DNA of 64,000 nt, from contig NZ_JABTTS010000028.1 of assembly GCF_018638295.1 (NCBI RefSeq), positions 24,988 through 88,987 of the forward strand, read 5' to 3'. The notes beneath the pieces are model-generated. The model was not told where the DNA came from, ran no database searches, and was given only the letters and a program-made list of their open reading frames with translations. A program made the translations under genes and the position numbers. Within the stretch, counting starts at the first letter, position 1. Each line of letters opens with the position of its first letter. Shown piece after piece: positions 22,115 to 31,019 of this stretch. This DNA comes from Streptomyces sp. CHD11. GTDB taxonomy: Bacteria > Actinomycetota > Actinomycetes > Streptomycetales > Streptomycetaceae.

Positions 22115-24247
22115 ATGGGCACAGGGCGGGGCACGGCGGCGCCGGGGCGGGTGGCCGTCGTCGGGGGCGGGATCGCGGGCATCGCGGCGGTCAAGGCGCT
22201 GCTCGGGGCGGGCGTCGAGGTGATCGGGCTGGAGCGCGCCGGGGAGCTGGGCGGGCTGTGGCGGCTCTCCGACGACACCGCCGCGTACCAGGGACTGCGC
22301 CTCAACACCTCGAAGCCGCGCACCGAGTTCAGCGACCACCCGATGCCCTCGGAGTGGCCCGACTACCCCTCGCGCGCCCAGCTCCTGTCGTACGTCCGGG
22401 GATACGCGGAGCGCTTCGGCGTCCCGCCGCACTACCGCCTGAGCACGGAACTCATGACCGCGCGGCGCACCGAGGAGGGCTGGCTGCTCGAACTGGACGG
22501 CCCCGACGGCTCGTACGCGGAGTCCGTCGCGCACCTGGTGCTGGCGAACGGGCACAACCACACGCCGCGACTGCCCGAACCGCCGTACCCCGGCACGTTC
22601 GAGGGCACCTCCTCGCACGCGCACACCTACCGCGAGCCGGCCGGGTTCACCGGCCGGAGGGTGCTCGTCGTGGGCACCGGCAACTCCGCGATGGACATCG
22701 CGACGGAGCTGGCCGGGCAGGCGGACGAGGTGCTGATATCCGCCCGCCGCGGTGTGTGGGTGCTGCCCAAGCGGCTGCTGGGCCGCCCCACCGACCAGTG
22801 GAACGGCGCGCTCGCGGCCGTACTGCCGTGGCGGCTGCGCCAGCGGGTGTCCCAGGCGATGCTGCGGCTCGCCGACCGGGAGAAGGAAGGGCCCACACTG
22901 CCCCCGTCGCCCGAAGGGGTGCTCCAGGACCACCCCACGCTGAGCGACACGGTTCCGGCGCTGGTGGCGGCCGGGAAGATCGGCGTACGGGCGGGCATCG
23001 AGGGCTTCGAGGGGCGCCGGGTGCGTTTCTCCGACGGGCGGGAGGACGAGGTGGACCACATCCTGTGGTGCACCGGATACCGGGCGACCGTTCCCTTCCT
23101 CGACCCGAAACTGGTTCCGGACCCGGCGCGGCTGCCGCTGTACCGGCATGTGTTCCCGCTCGACGAGCCCGCGCTCTCCTTCGTGGGGCTCATGCAGTCG
23201 ACCGGTTCGGCGCTGCCGGTCGTGGAGGCGCAGGGCAGGCTGCTGGCCGCGTACCTGTCCGGGCGGCTGCGCAGGCCGCCCCGGGACCGGATGCTGACCG
23301 AGGTCGTCGCGGAACTGCACGCCGCGCGGGCGCGGTGGGGGTCGAGGCGTCCGCACATGCGGATCGACGTGGACCGCTACCTCCGCCAGGTGGCGCGGGA
23401 CCTCGCCGGCGGACGGCGCCCCGTACGCTCCCTCGCGGGGCGGCGGGTCATCGTGACGGGCGCCGCGGGGACCTTCGGCCGGGCACTCGGCGCCCGCTTC
23501 ACCGAACTCGGCGCCCGGGTCGTCGGTCTTGACCTGGTGGCGGACGAGACGGCGCCGGTGCCCGTCGTGGGCTGCGACCTGACCGACCCCGAGTCGGTGG
23601 CCAAGGGGGTCGAGGAGGCGGTGCGGCTGCTCGGCGGAGGCGTGGACGTGCTGGTCAACAACGCCGGCCGGGGCGGTCCCGCGCCCGCGGAGCTGCGGCC
23701 GTCCGAGGAGGTGCACACCCAGATGCGGCTCAATCTGCTCGGCGCCTGGGAGGTGACGGCCGCCGTGCTGCCCCATCTCGAACGGGCGCGTGGCCGTGTG
23801 GTGTTCATCGCCTCGCGGATGGCGCTGCTGCCGTTGCCGCTGGCCGCCGCCTACGGAGTCTCCAAGCGGGCGCTCGCCGCGTACGCGGACACGCTGCGGC
23901 TGGAGGTCGGCACCCATGTCGGGGTGACGACCGTGTACCCGAGCATGGTGCGCAGCCCGATCCACGACAGCACGCGCGAGGCCGGTCTCTCGCTGGACGG
24001 GGTGTCCCGGCCCGAGCCGCTCGACGGGGTGGTGTCCGCGGTGGTCTCCGCGGTCACGGCACGGCACGCGCCGCGCGACGTGGCGACGACCCGCCGGGGC
24101 AGGACCGAGATGGCACTGGCCCGGCACGCCCCGGCCCTGGCCGACCGGATCGTGCGGCGGACGGTCGCGTCCCGGCTCGCGGCGGGCGCGTTCGCGAAGG
24201 CCCCGCTCGCCGAAGGGCTGCGGCGCAGGCACGGCGACACGGCCTGA
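22115..24247 (+). CDS. Fusion of flavin-containing monooxygenase and short-chain dehydrogenase, 710 aa
   Basis: Residues about 10-430 form an FMO/Baeyer-Villiger-type monooxygenase. It has an FAD Rossmann motif VVGGGIAGIAAVKAL, the FMO fingerprint FEGTSSHAHTY (FxGxxxHxxxY) and an NADPH motif VVGTGNSAMDIA. Residues about 445-690 form a short-chain dehydrogenase with VTGAAGTFGRALG, NNAGRGG, a serine in FIASRMA and the catalytic YGVSK. A fused oxygenase and dehydrogenase could couple oxidation of a substrate to a following redox step while sharing NADP(H). The substrate is unknown. Start is ATG 22115, after AGGAAGG. An operator-like palindrome lies just upstream and points to TetR control. Confidence 0.92.
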   Translation: MGTGRGTAAPGRVAVVGGGIAGIAAVKALLGAGVEVIGLERAGELGGLWRLSDDTAAYQGLRLNTSKPRTEFSDHPMPSEWPDYPSRAQLLSYVRGYAERFGVPPHYRLSTELMTARRTEEGWLLELDGPDGSYAESVAHLVLANGHNHTPRLPEPPYPGTFEGTSSHAHTYREPAGFTGRRVLVVGTGNSAMDIATELAGQADEVLISARRGVWVLPKRLLGRPTDQWNGALAAVLPWRLRQRVSQAMLRLADREKEGPTLPPSPEGVLQDHPTLSDTVPALVAAGKIGVRAGIEGFEGRRVRFSDGREDEVDHILWCTGYRATVPFLDPKLVPDPARLPLYRHVFPLDEPALSFVGLMQSTGSALPVVEAQGRLLAAYLSGRLRRPPRDRMLTEVVAELHAARARWGSRRPHMRIDVDRYLRQVARDLAGGRRPVRSLAGRRVIVTGAAGTFGRALGARFTELGARVVGLDLVADETAPVPVVGCDLTDPESVAKGVEEAVRLLGGGVDVLVNNAGRGGPAPAELRPSEEVHTQMRLNLLGAWEVTAAVLPHLERARGRVVFIASRMALLPLPLAAAYGVSKRALAAYADTLRLEVGTHVGVTTVYPSMVRSPIHDSTREAGLSLDGVSRPEPLDGVVSAVVSAVTARHAPRDVATTRRGRTEMALARHAPALADRIVRRTVASRLAAGAFAKAPLAEGLRRRHGDTA

Positions 24248-24279
24248 GCGGACTGAGCGGGCTGAACGGGCTGAACGGT
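24244..24279 (+). repeat. Four 9-bp tandem repeats at the end of the FMO-SDR gene
   Basis: Four copies of CTGARCGGN lie in a row. The first includes the TGA stop of the upstream gene, so slippage here would not change the protein. Confidence 0.55.
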
Positions 24280-24672
24280 GCCGACGCGGCCGCCGTGTCG
24301 ACCGGACGCACCGCCGCGCCTCGGGGCCCCGGAGCCGGACCGGCGTCGCTGCCTCCCCGCCCCGGCGGGACGGAGAGCGGTGCGGGCGCGATCGCCTGTG
24401 GCATCGGCGGCTCCTGACGTCGGGCGCCGGCTCACGGTCTCTCTCCTCGGTACCGGCGACGGAGGGCACCCCGGTACCTGAGACACACGTCCACCGCTGT
24501 CCCGGGACGAGGACGCCGACGACCGTGCAGGCCGCCCGGCCGGGCCGGGGCCCCGGCTCGCCGGACCGTGTACGGGGCCGTCGATGACCGGTCGGCGGGT
24601 CCCGCTCCGGGCGGCCGGGCGGGAGGGGACCGACTCGGAATAGCCGCGGCCCGCCCCCGTGTTGCCGCGAGC
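24248..24672. other. 425-bp intergenic stretch
   Basis: Apart from the 9-bp tandem repeats at its left end I see no gene, RNA or clear hairpin. The plus frame leading into the PhzF gene is open from 24568, but its composition (RSAGPAPGGRAGGDRLG) looks non-coding. Confidence 0.5.
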
Positions 24673-25548
24673 ATGACGACGAACGCGCCGCGGCCCGAGA
24701 TTCTGCGCTACACCGCCTTCTCCGGCTCCCCCGACGGCGGGAACCCCGCCGGCGTCGTACTGGACGCCACCGGTCTGGACGACGCCGCCATGCTGGCCAT
24801 CGCCGCGGAACTCGGGTACTCGGAGTCCGCGTTCCTGACCGCACCCCCGGAGGGACTCGACGGCCCGGAGGGGCGGGCGTACGGCATCCGGTACTTCAGC
24901 CCCCGGGCCGAGGTGCCGTTCTGCGGGCACGCCACCGTCGCGACGGCCGTCGCACTCGCGGAGCGCCTCGGCGCCGGGGAACTGGTCTTCGCGACGCGCG
25001 CCGGCACGGTACCGGTGGAGGTGACCGAGGAGAACGGGTCGGTCCGGGCCACCCTCACCAGTGTCGAGCCGCGCATCGAGGAGATCGACGCCGCGGACCT
25101 CACGGAGGCGCTGGCCGCGCTCGGCTGGCCGGCCGACGATCTCGACCCGGCCTTCCCGCCCCGGATCGCGTTCGCCGGCGCCCGCCATCTCGTGCTCGCG
25201 GCGGCGACCCGCGCCCGTCTCGCGGACCTCGCCTACGACTTCACCCGCCTCGAAGCGCTCATGCACCGACTGGACCTGACCACGGTCCAACTGGTGTGGC
25301 GGGAGTCGGCCGCCGTCTTCCACGTCCGTGACCCGTTCCCCGTGGGCGGTGTCGTCGAGGACCCGGCGACCGGCGCCGCGGCCGCCGCGTTCGGTGCCTA
25401 CGCCCGTGAGCTCGGTCTGGTCCCCGAGGACGCCGTCCTCACCCTGCACCAGGGCGAGGACCTGGGCCGCCCCGGCGAGCTCACGGTGACGCTGCGCGCC
25501 GGTGACCGACGGGTCCGGGTCGGCGGCGCGGGAGCACGTATCGGCTGA
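24673..25548 (+). CDS. PhzF-family isomerase-like protein, 291 aa
   Basis: The protein has the two-domain PhzF/diaminopimelate-epimerase-like fold markers. These are PDGGNPAGVVL near residue 20, the catalytic glutamate in LGYSESAF (E51, equivalent to E45 of PhzF), RYFSPRAEVPFCGHATVATA at about 77, and DPATGAAAAAFGAYA near 240. PhzF of phenazine biosynthesis isomerises trans-2,3-dihydro-3-hydroxyanthranilate, but most family members, including stand-alone ones like this, have unknown substrates. No other phenazine genes are present. The ATG at 24673 has only a weak ribosome-binding site. Confidence 0.93.
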   Translation: MTTNAPRPEILRYTAFSGSPDGGNPAGVVLDATGLDDAAMLAIAAELGYSESAFLTAPPEGLDGPEGRAYGIRYFSPRAEVPFCGHATVATAVALAERLGAGELVFATRAGTVPVEVTEENGSVRATLTSVEPRIEEIDAADLTEALAALGWPADDLDPAFPPRIAFAGARHLVLAAATRARLADLAYDFTRLEALMHRLDLTTVQLVWRESAAVFHVRDPFPVGGVVEDPATGAAAAAFGAYARELGLVPEDAVLTLHQGEDLGRPGELTVTLRAGDRRVRVGGAGARIG

Positions 25549-25615
25549 CACACCGGTCGTGACGGCCGTGCGGGCACGGGTGTCGTCCACAGCAGGAGCG
25601 CGGCCCCCATCCGGG

Positions 25616-27424
25616 CTACGGCCGGCCGGTTCGGGAGGCGTCGCGGGGAAGCCGGACGGTGAAGACCGTCTCGGTGCCCGGGACGCTGGTCACGGACACC
25701 TCTCCGCCGTGAGCCCGTACCAGCTGTCTGACGATGGACAGTCCCAGACCGCTGCCTCCGGTCTTCCTGCTGCGGGACAGATCGCCCCGCCAGAAGCGGT
25801 CGAACACGCGGGGCAGATCCTCCGCACGGATTCCGGTGCCGGTGTCGGTCACCCTGAGTTCGACGCCCTCCGCCGCGTGGTGGGCGACGAGAGCGACACG
25901 GCCGCCGGGAGGGGTGTGGCGCAGGGCATTGGACAGGAGGTTGCCGATCACCTGGCGCAGCCGTACCGGATCGGCGTGGATCGGCAGATCGCCGACGGCG
26001 TGCACGAGCAGCTCCACGTTCTTGGCCTCCGCCCCCGTCCGGTGCGCGGCCGCGGCCTGCCCCATCAGGTTCTGGAGGCGTACGTCCCGCGGGCTGAGGC
26101 GCAGCGTCCCGGCGTCGGCGGCGGCGAGCACCTGCAGGTCGTCGATGATGTGCTGGAGCAGGTGGGCCTCCTCCTGGAGCGAGGCGAGGAGGGCTGAGTC
26201 GGGTTCGGCGATGCCGTCCTGCGCCGCGTCCAGCCAGCCGCGGATGTTGGTGAGCGGGGTCCGCAGCTCGTGTGCGATGTCGCTGACCATGGCTCTGCGC
26301 TGCTCCTCGGTGCGTTCGCGGCGCTCCGAGAGGTCGTTGAGGGCGGCGGCCAGGTAGCCGGTCTCGTCCTTGGTGGTGACCGGAATGCGGATGTGCTGTC
26401 CGGCGGGGGCACGGGCCGCGTCGGCCAGCGCCCGCAGCGGACGCACCAGCCGGACGGCGACGACCGCGGTCAGCGCGGCGGTCACGGCGAGCACCGATGT
26501 GGTGGTGCCCACGATCCGGAGGGTTCCGGACGGGGACAGGTCGACCACGCGGACGGCCGCTCTGGGCGAGTCGGTCACGAACAGCAGGGCCGCCGGGGCG
26601 ACGTGGCCGATGAGCTGCTCGCGCCGCCCCTCCTCGACACACTCGTCCACGATCATCTGCTCCTCCTCGGATCCCTCGTACTCCGGCCGGAGATGTACGT
26701 CGATCCGCACGGAACCGGACGAGGGCACGTCATGGCGCTCCGCGCAGAGGCGGACGAGCCGTTCGAGTTCGGCGAGGGCCCGGGCTTCCGTCCTGGTGGG
26801 TGCCGACATGTCCTTGGAGAAACACGCCGGGGCGGGATCGTCCCGCGTCCGGGAGAGCCGGACCTCGGGCCGGCCGCTGAATCCCTCGATGATGTATGCT
26901 GGCCGTCCCCTCACCCTGCTCAGGCACGAGGCCTCGGCGCGCGCGAGCCGGCGCAGTTCCTCCCGCTCCCCGGCAGGCAGGCGGTAGGGGCCGACGGCAC
27001 GCGGGTCGATGCGGGAGAGCTGTTGCTTGGGATCGATGCCCTGCCCCGGACGGGCCGTGACGTGCAGCGGGTCTATGACCGCCGAGGCGTTGACGGGTAG
27101 TTCCCCGGCTCGCTCCCGGCCGGACGCGGCGATCGGCCGGCGCGCCCGCGTGGTCAGGACGATGCCGCGGCCGGTCCGGCCGGCCAGGTCCCGCACCTCG
27201 CGCTCCACCCCCGCCCAGCTCCGGTGCGACGCCGCGAAACCCGTGAGCGTGTCCTGGATGGCGGCGTCGTCCGCGAGCACCTGACCGCGCTCCTGCTCGA
27301 TGGCCAGGCTCGTGCCGCGCACCGTGAGCCACGCGGTGGCCCCGATGGACAGCAGGGAGATCACGACGGAAGTGAGCAGCAGGCGCAGCAACAAGCTGTT
27401 GCGCAGGGGGACTTCACCTGCCAC
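25616..27424 (-). CDS. Membrane sensor histidine kinase, 602 aa
   Basis: An N-terminal membrane helix (about 13-33) is followed by an extracytoplasmic region of about 260 residues. This region has several cysteines (SCLSRVRG, ACFSKD, RLCAER, DECVEE), suggesting disulfides or redox or metal sensing. A second membrane helix (about 300-325) and a HAMP linker come next. HisKA has SDIAHELRTPLTN, with the phospho-accepting His near 386. The HATPase domain has NLLSNALRHTP, DTGTGI and GGSGLGLSIV. The start GTG overlaps the response regulator by 11 bases, so the pair is co-translated. Confidence 0.93.
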   Translation of the reverse strand: MAGEVPLRNSLLLRLLLTSVVISLLSIGATAWLTVRGTSLAIEQERGQVLADDAAIQDTLTGFAASHRSWAGVEREVRDLAGRTGRGIVLTTRARRPIAASGRERAGELPVNASAVIDPLHVTARPGQGIDPKQQLSRIDPRAVGPYRLPAGEREELRRLARAEASCLSRVRGRPAYIIEGFSGRPEVRLSRTRDDPAPACFSKDMSAPTRTEARALAELERLVRLCAERHDVPSSGSVRIDVHLRPEYEGSEEEQMIVDECVEEGRREQLIGHVAPAALLFVTDSPRAAVRVVDLSPSGTLRIVGTTTSVLAVTAALTAVVAVRLVRPLRALADAARAPAGQHIRIPVTTKDETGYLAAALNDLSERRERTEEQRRAMVSDIAHELRTPLTNIRGWLDAAQDGIAEPDSALLASLQEEAHLLQHIIDDLQVLAAADAGTLRLSPRDVRLQNLMGQAAAAHRTGAEAKNVELLVHAVGDLPIHADPVRLRQVIGNLLSNALRHTPPGGRVALVAHHAAEGVELRVTDTGTGIRAEDLPRVFDRFWRGDLSRSRKTGGSGLGLSIVRQLVRAHGGEVSVTSVPGTETVFTVRLPRDASRTGRP

Positions 27425-28121
27425 GGCGACCGCTCGTCAGCTTGTATCCGATCCCGTGGACGGTCAGCAGGAGAGCGGGGTCGCGCGGAGAGACCTCGAT
27501 CTTCTTCCGCAGATTCATGATGTGCACGTCGACCGCGCGTTCCGTGGTGACCCGGTCGTAGTCCGTGGTGAGCTCCAGCAGTTGAGCTCTGGTGAACACC
27601 CGGCCGGGCGCGGCCGCCATGGCACTGAGGATGCGGAACTCCCCCGGGGTGCAGCGGACCGGGCGGCCGTGGGAGGAGACCTCGTGACCGGCCGGGTCCA
27701 CGGTGAGCGGCCCGACCTCCAGGGCCGTTCGTGCCTGATGCCCCCCGTCGTCCGAACGCCGGGTGCGCCGTAGCAGGGTGCGGACCCTGGCCACCAGTTC
27801 ACGCGGCCGGTAGGGCTTGGTCATGTAGTCGTCGGCGCCCAGGTCCAGCCCGAGCAGCACGTCGTCCTCGGTGGAGCGGGCGGTGAGCATCAGGACGGGC
27901 AGGTCCCCCTCCGCCCGTATCCGGCGGCACACCTCCAGTCCGTCCAGGCCCGGAAGCATCCAGTCGAGCACGATCAGGTCCGGTGGCCGTCGGACGGCCT
28001 CGTCCATGACCGTCCGGCCGTCATGCACCACGGTGACGTCGTGGCCTTCGTGGACGAGGTAGAGCCGGATCAGTTCGGCCTGCTTCTCGTCGTCCTCGGC
28101 CACCAGAACGTTTGCGCACAT
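27414..28121 (-). CDS. OmpR/PhoB-family response regulator, 235 aa
   Basis: The receiver domain has the acidic pocket ED-D at 9-11, the phospho-acceptor D53 (LIVLDWMLPG), T80 and K102 (TKPYRP). The C-terminal winged helix (about 135-230) has EFRILSAMAAAPGRVFTRAQLLE and TTERAVDVHIMNLRKKI. It is the first gene of the two-component pair and starts 165 bp from the divergent lipoprotein gene. Direct repeats in that gap fit the tandem-site binding of this family. Confidence 0.95.
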   Translation of the reverse strand: MCANVLVAEDDEKQAELIRLYLVHEGHDVTVVHDGRTVMDEAVRRPPDLIVLDWMLPGLDGLEVCRRIRAEGDLPVLMLTARSTEDDVLLGLDLGADDYMTKPYRPRELVARVRTLLRRTRRSDDGGHQARTALEVGPLTVDPAGHEVSSHGRPVRCTPGEFRILSAMAAAPGRVFTRAQLLELTTDYDRVTTERAVDVHIMNLRKKIEVSPRDPALLLTVHGIGYKLTSGRRGR

Positions 28122-28174
28122 GGCCCGATGCTAGTCCGGAAGAACGCGCCGGGGAGCCGGTCGCCCCTTTCTCT

Positions 28175-28195
28175 TTCCTGACAACTTCCTGACAA
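28175..28195. promoter_or_regulatory. Phased direct repeats, candidate response-regulator site
   Basis: TTCCTGACAA occurs at 28175-28184 and again at 28186-28195, exactly 11 bp apart, or one helical turn. A third near-copy (TTCCCTGACAATCC) begins at 28255. Tandem direct half-sites 11 bp apart are the hallmark of OmpR/PhoB-family binding. The sites lie between the response-regulator gene and the lipoprotein-transporter operon. Confidence 0.5.
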
Positions 28196-28286
28196 TCCCG
28201 TGCTATTGCCGAGGGCGTCGAGGCCGGGTCTCGCCCTGCCGAAGCCTACTCACATTTCCCTGACAATCCTCTGCCACAGTCACCGC

Positions 28287-28937
28287 ATGGATAATTCTCC
28301 GGACTGTTCTCGTTCCGTTTCCCGCATACGGCGCTCATGTCGCGGTGCCCTGGTCCTCGCCGTCACCGGGATGGCATTCACTCTGGCCTCCGGCTGTTCC
28401 GGCGACGGCGACGGCGGCCGGGACTCCGAGGTGGCGTCCGTGGCCTCCGGGAAGCATGACGGGAGGGAAGAGGCGGCGGCCGGGGAGTCCGGGGCGAAGA
28501 CCGGCGAACCCGAGGCCGGGCGTCCCCAGCTCCGACTGGACACCACGACCGAGGAGGAGGTCCGGATGTACCAGGGCTACCTCCGGTGCCTCAGGGACCA
28601 GGGGGTGGACATCCCGCGCTCGGGAGGCAAAGGCGGTGACGGGGTCGATCCGAACGCCCTGTGGTTTCCCGGCGTGGACGTGTCCGAGGAACACCCCGAA
28701 GCAGAAAAGAAGTGCCTCTCCAAGAAACCGATGGAGCCCCCGGAGCTCGACCGGAAGAAGAACCCGGACTACATGAAGGACTACCGCGAGTGGATCGAAT
28801 GCAATAACCGCAGGGGCCTCAAGGTCGACCCGCTTCCCGACGGCAGCGGATGGAATTTCAAGGAAGACGGGGACATACCGGAGAACGCGAGCCAGATCGA
28901 TGGCGAGTGTCAGATCGAGGCCTTCAGTGAGCAGTGA
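28287..28937 (+). CDS. Putative lipoprotein, 216 aa
   Basis: The signal sequence ends in a lipobox (LVLAVTGMAFTLASGC), giving a mature protein lipidated at cysteine and placed outside the membrane. The mature part is hydrophilic, with two repeated-looking cysteine segments (GYLRCLRDQGVDIP and EWIECNNRRGLKV), each near an aromatic YxxY/W-type motif. Several actinobacterial lipoproteins with this pattern precede macrolide-type ABC exporters, but their function is not known. The ATG at 28287 is chosen; codons further upstream lie in the regulatory region. The stop overlaps the start of the next gene. Confidence 0.87.
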   Translation: MDNSPDCSRSVSRIRRSCRGALVLAVTGMAFTLASGCSGDGDGGRDSEVASVASGKHDGREEAAAGESGAKTGEPEAGRPQLRLDTTTEEEVRMYQGYLRCLRDQGVDIPRSGGKGGDGVDPNALWFPGVDVSEEHPEAEKKCLSKKPMEPPELDRKKNPDYMKDYREWIECNNRRGLKVDPLPDGSGWNFKEDGDIPENASQIDGECQIEAFSEQ

Positions 28938-30333
28938 ACGCGACCCCGCTGACACCGTGGCCCTGCGCGCGATCGCCCCGGAACCCGCGCCGGACCGGGA
29001 CCCGGCCTCCCGCGAACCCTCGGCGCGGCGCGGAAGCAGGTTCACGCGTCCCGGCGTCGTCACCGCGACCGCTGTGCTCCTGACGGTCGGGATCGGCGCC
29101 GGACTGCTGTGGGCCCGCGACGACGGCGCCGGCCCGGCGACCGGCAGTGGCCCCGAGATCAGGACGGTCGCCGTGACCAGGACCGATCTGGCGGGCACCC
29201 GAGAGATCCAGGGCACGCTCGGGTACACGGCCCCGCGCACCGTCCGGGGCCCCGCGGAGGGACGGACCACCTGGTTCGCCGCACAGGAGAAGACGGTCGA
29301 GCGCGGGCAACCGCTGTACCGGGTCGACGAGCGTCCCGCCGTGGTCTTCTACGGCAGCACGCCCCTGTACCGCAGACTCGACACCGTCGGCCTCACCGGC
29401 CGGGACGTCCAGGTCGTCGCCGACAACCTCAAGGCGCTCGGCTACGACATCGGCAGCCAGCCGTCCCCCGGCGCGCGGATCCAGCCGTCGGCCCCTCCGG
29501 CCGGCGAACCGTCCGCTGCGGACCGACAGGAGGGGGAGCGGAGGGAGGCGCCGGCCGCGGAGGGCTCCTCCGGTACCCCGGGGTCCCCGGGCTCGGAGGA
29601 GAGCGGCGCCCTGTCCTCAGACGCCACGGACGCCACGGGCTCCTCGTCCTCCGGGGCGTCGGCCGAGGGTCCGGACGCGGCTCCCCCGCCGGTGACGGTC
29701 GGGGAGGGCGACGGCGTGCTCACCTCGTCGCTGATCTCCGCCATCAGGCGCTGGCAGCCGACCGTGGGCATGGAGCCGACCGGCGTCCTCGAGGTCTCCG
29801 ACGTGGTGGTGACGCAGGCCGCCGTGCGGGTCGGGGAGGTCCTCGTCCAGCCCGGGGACGAGGCGGCGGCGGATCTGATGACGGTCACCTCCACCACCAA
29901 GTCCGTGACCGTGCCGGTGGAAGCACTCGACATCGGGTCCATCAAGAGGAAACAGCGGGTCACCGTGGTGCTCCCCGACCGGTCCACGGCCACGGGCCGG
30001 GTCACCGCGATCAGCAGCGTCGTCCAGAGCGACCAGGACAGCGAGAGCCGGCCGGGACGCACCAGGATCAACGTCTCCGTCTCGCTCGACGATCCGCAGG
30101 CCGTGAAGGGCTTCGACTCCGCTCCGGTGCAGGTGCAGTTCGAGGCGGAGTCCAGGAAGGACGTCCTCGCGGTGCCCGTCGGCGCCCTGCTCGCCCTGCG
30201 CGAGGGCGGTTACGCCCTCCGCCTCGCCGAGGGGCGGCTCGTCCCCGTCGAGACGGGCATGTTCTCCGAAGGACTGGTCGAGATCAGCGGCGGCGGAGTC
30301 ACCGAGGGCATGAAAGTGGAGACCACGGCATGA
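28927..30333 (+). CDS. HlyD/MacA-type adaptor with peptidoglycan-binding-like insert, 468 aa
   Basis: A cytoplasmic N-terminus of about 45 residues is followed by one membrane helix (TAVLLTVGIGAGLLW). The extracytoplasmic part has a barrel-sandwich-type start (IQGTLGYTAPRTVRGPAEGRTTWFA...VERGQPLYRVDERP). A long serine/alanine/glycine-rich linker follows (about 180-255), then a peptidoglycan-binding-like helix (LISAIRRWQPTVGMEPTGVL), then membrane-fusion beta domains. In Gram-positive bacteria such adaptors link an ABC permease to the cell wall. GTG 28927 lies 6 bases after GAGG and overlaps the lipoprotein gene by 11 bases. Confidence 0.9.
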   Translation: MSSERDPADTVALRAIAPEPAPDRDPASREPSARRGSRFTRPGVVTATAVLLTVGIGAGLLWARDDGAGPATGSGPEIRTVAVTRTDLAGTREIQGTLGYTAPRTVRGPAEGRTTWFAAQEKTVERGQPLYRVDERPAVVFYGSTPLYRRLDTVGLTGRDVQVVADNLKALGYDIGSQPSPGARIQPSAPPAGEPSAADRQEGERREAPAAEGSSGTPGSPGSEESGALSSDATDATGSSSSGASAEGPDAAPPPVTVGEGDGVLTSSLISAIRRWQPTVGMEPTGVLEVSDVVVTQAAVRVGEVLVQPGDEAAADLMTVTSTTKSVTVPVEALDIGSIKRKQRVTVVLPDRSTATGRVTAISSVVQSDQDSESRPGRTRINVSVSLDDPQAVKGFDSAPVQVQFEAESRKDVLAVPVGALLALREGGYALRLAEGRLVPVETGMFSEGLVEISGGGVTEGMKVETTA

Positions 30334-31019
30334 CCCCCGTCATCACCGTGCGCGAGGCGACCATGACCTATTCCGGCGGTGTGCGGGCGCTCGACCGGGT
30401 GTCGCTGTCCGTCGGGCCCGGCGAACTGCTGGCCATCGTCGGCCCTTCCGGCTCCGGCAAGTCCACGCTCCTCAACATCATGGGCACACTGGACCGGCCC
30501 ACCGGCGGCGACGTGATCGTCGAAGGGCAGAACGTGGCGGAGCTCCCCGACCGTGAGCTCTCCGCCCTGCGCGGCCGGCGTCTCGGCTTCGTCTTCCAGC
30601 AGTTCCACCTGACGGACGGACTCACCGCGGCGGAGAACGTGGCCACCGGCCTGCTGTACGCCGGAGTCCCCCGGCGGCAACGGCGCCGGCTGGCCGAGGA
30701 GGCCCTGGCGCGGGTCGGACTGGCGCACCGCACCCGCCACCTGCCCCGGCAGCTCTCCGGAGGGGAGCGCCAGCGTGTGGCGATCGCCCGCGCGCTGGTC
30801 AACGAACCGGCCCTGGTTCTCGCCGACGAACCGACCGGAGCGCTCGACACCGCCAACGGCGCCGCGGCGCTGGCCCTGCTGAGAGCGCTCAACGAGGAAG
30901 GCACCACGATCGCGGTCATCACCCACGACCGCGACATCGCCGCCCGGTTGCCCCGGCGGGTCCAGCTGCGGGACGGCCGCCTCGTCGAAGACACCGCACT
31001 GACCGAGGGTTCGCCATGA
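30330..31019 (+). CDS. ABC transporter ATP-binding protein (MacB/LolD type), 229 aa
   Basis: The complete ATPase has Walker A GPSGSGKST (37-45), the Q-loop FVFQQFHL, the signature LSGGERQR (about 138), Walker B/D-loop LVLADEPTGALD and an H-loop switch VITHD. The MacB/LolD subfamily is shown by the DxTxAEN-type region (DGLTAAENVATGLLYAGV). It starts inside the stop of the adaptor (ATGA) and overlaps the permease by the same arrangement. Confidence 0.95.
   Translation: MTPVITVREATMTYSGGVRALDRVSLSVGPGELLAIVGPSGSGKSTLLNIMGTLDRPTGGDVIVEGQNVAELPDRELSALRGRRLGFVFQQFHLTDGLTAAENVATGLLYAGVPRRQRRRLAEEALARVGLAHRTRHLPRQLSGGERQRVAIARALVNEPALVLADEPTGALDTANGAAALALLRALNEEGTTIAVITHDRDIAARLPRRVQLRDGRLVEDTALTEGSP

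Noticed and set aside
24673..25548. Assigning the PhzF protein to phenazine biosynthesis
   Set aside because: No phzA/B, D, E or G partners lie nearby, and stand-alone PhzF-like proteins are common with unrelated or unknown functions.
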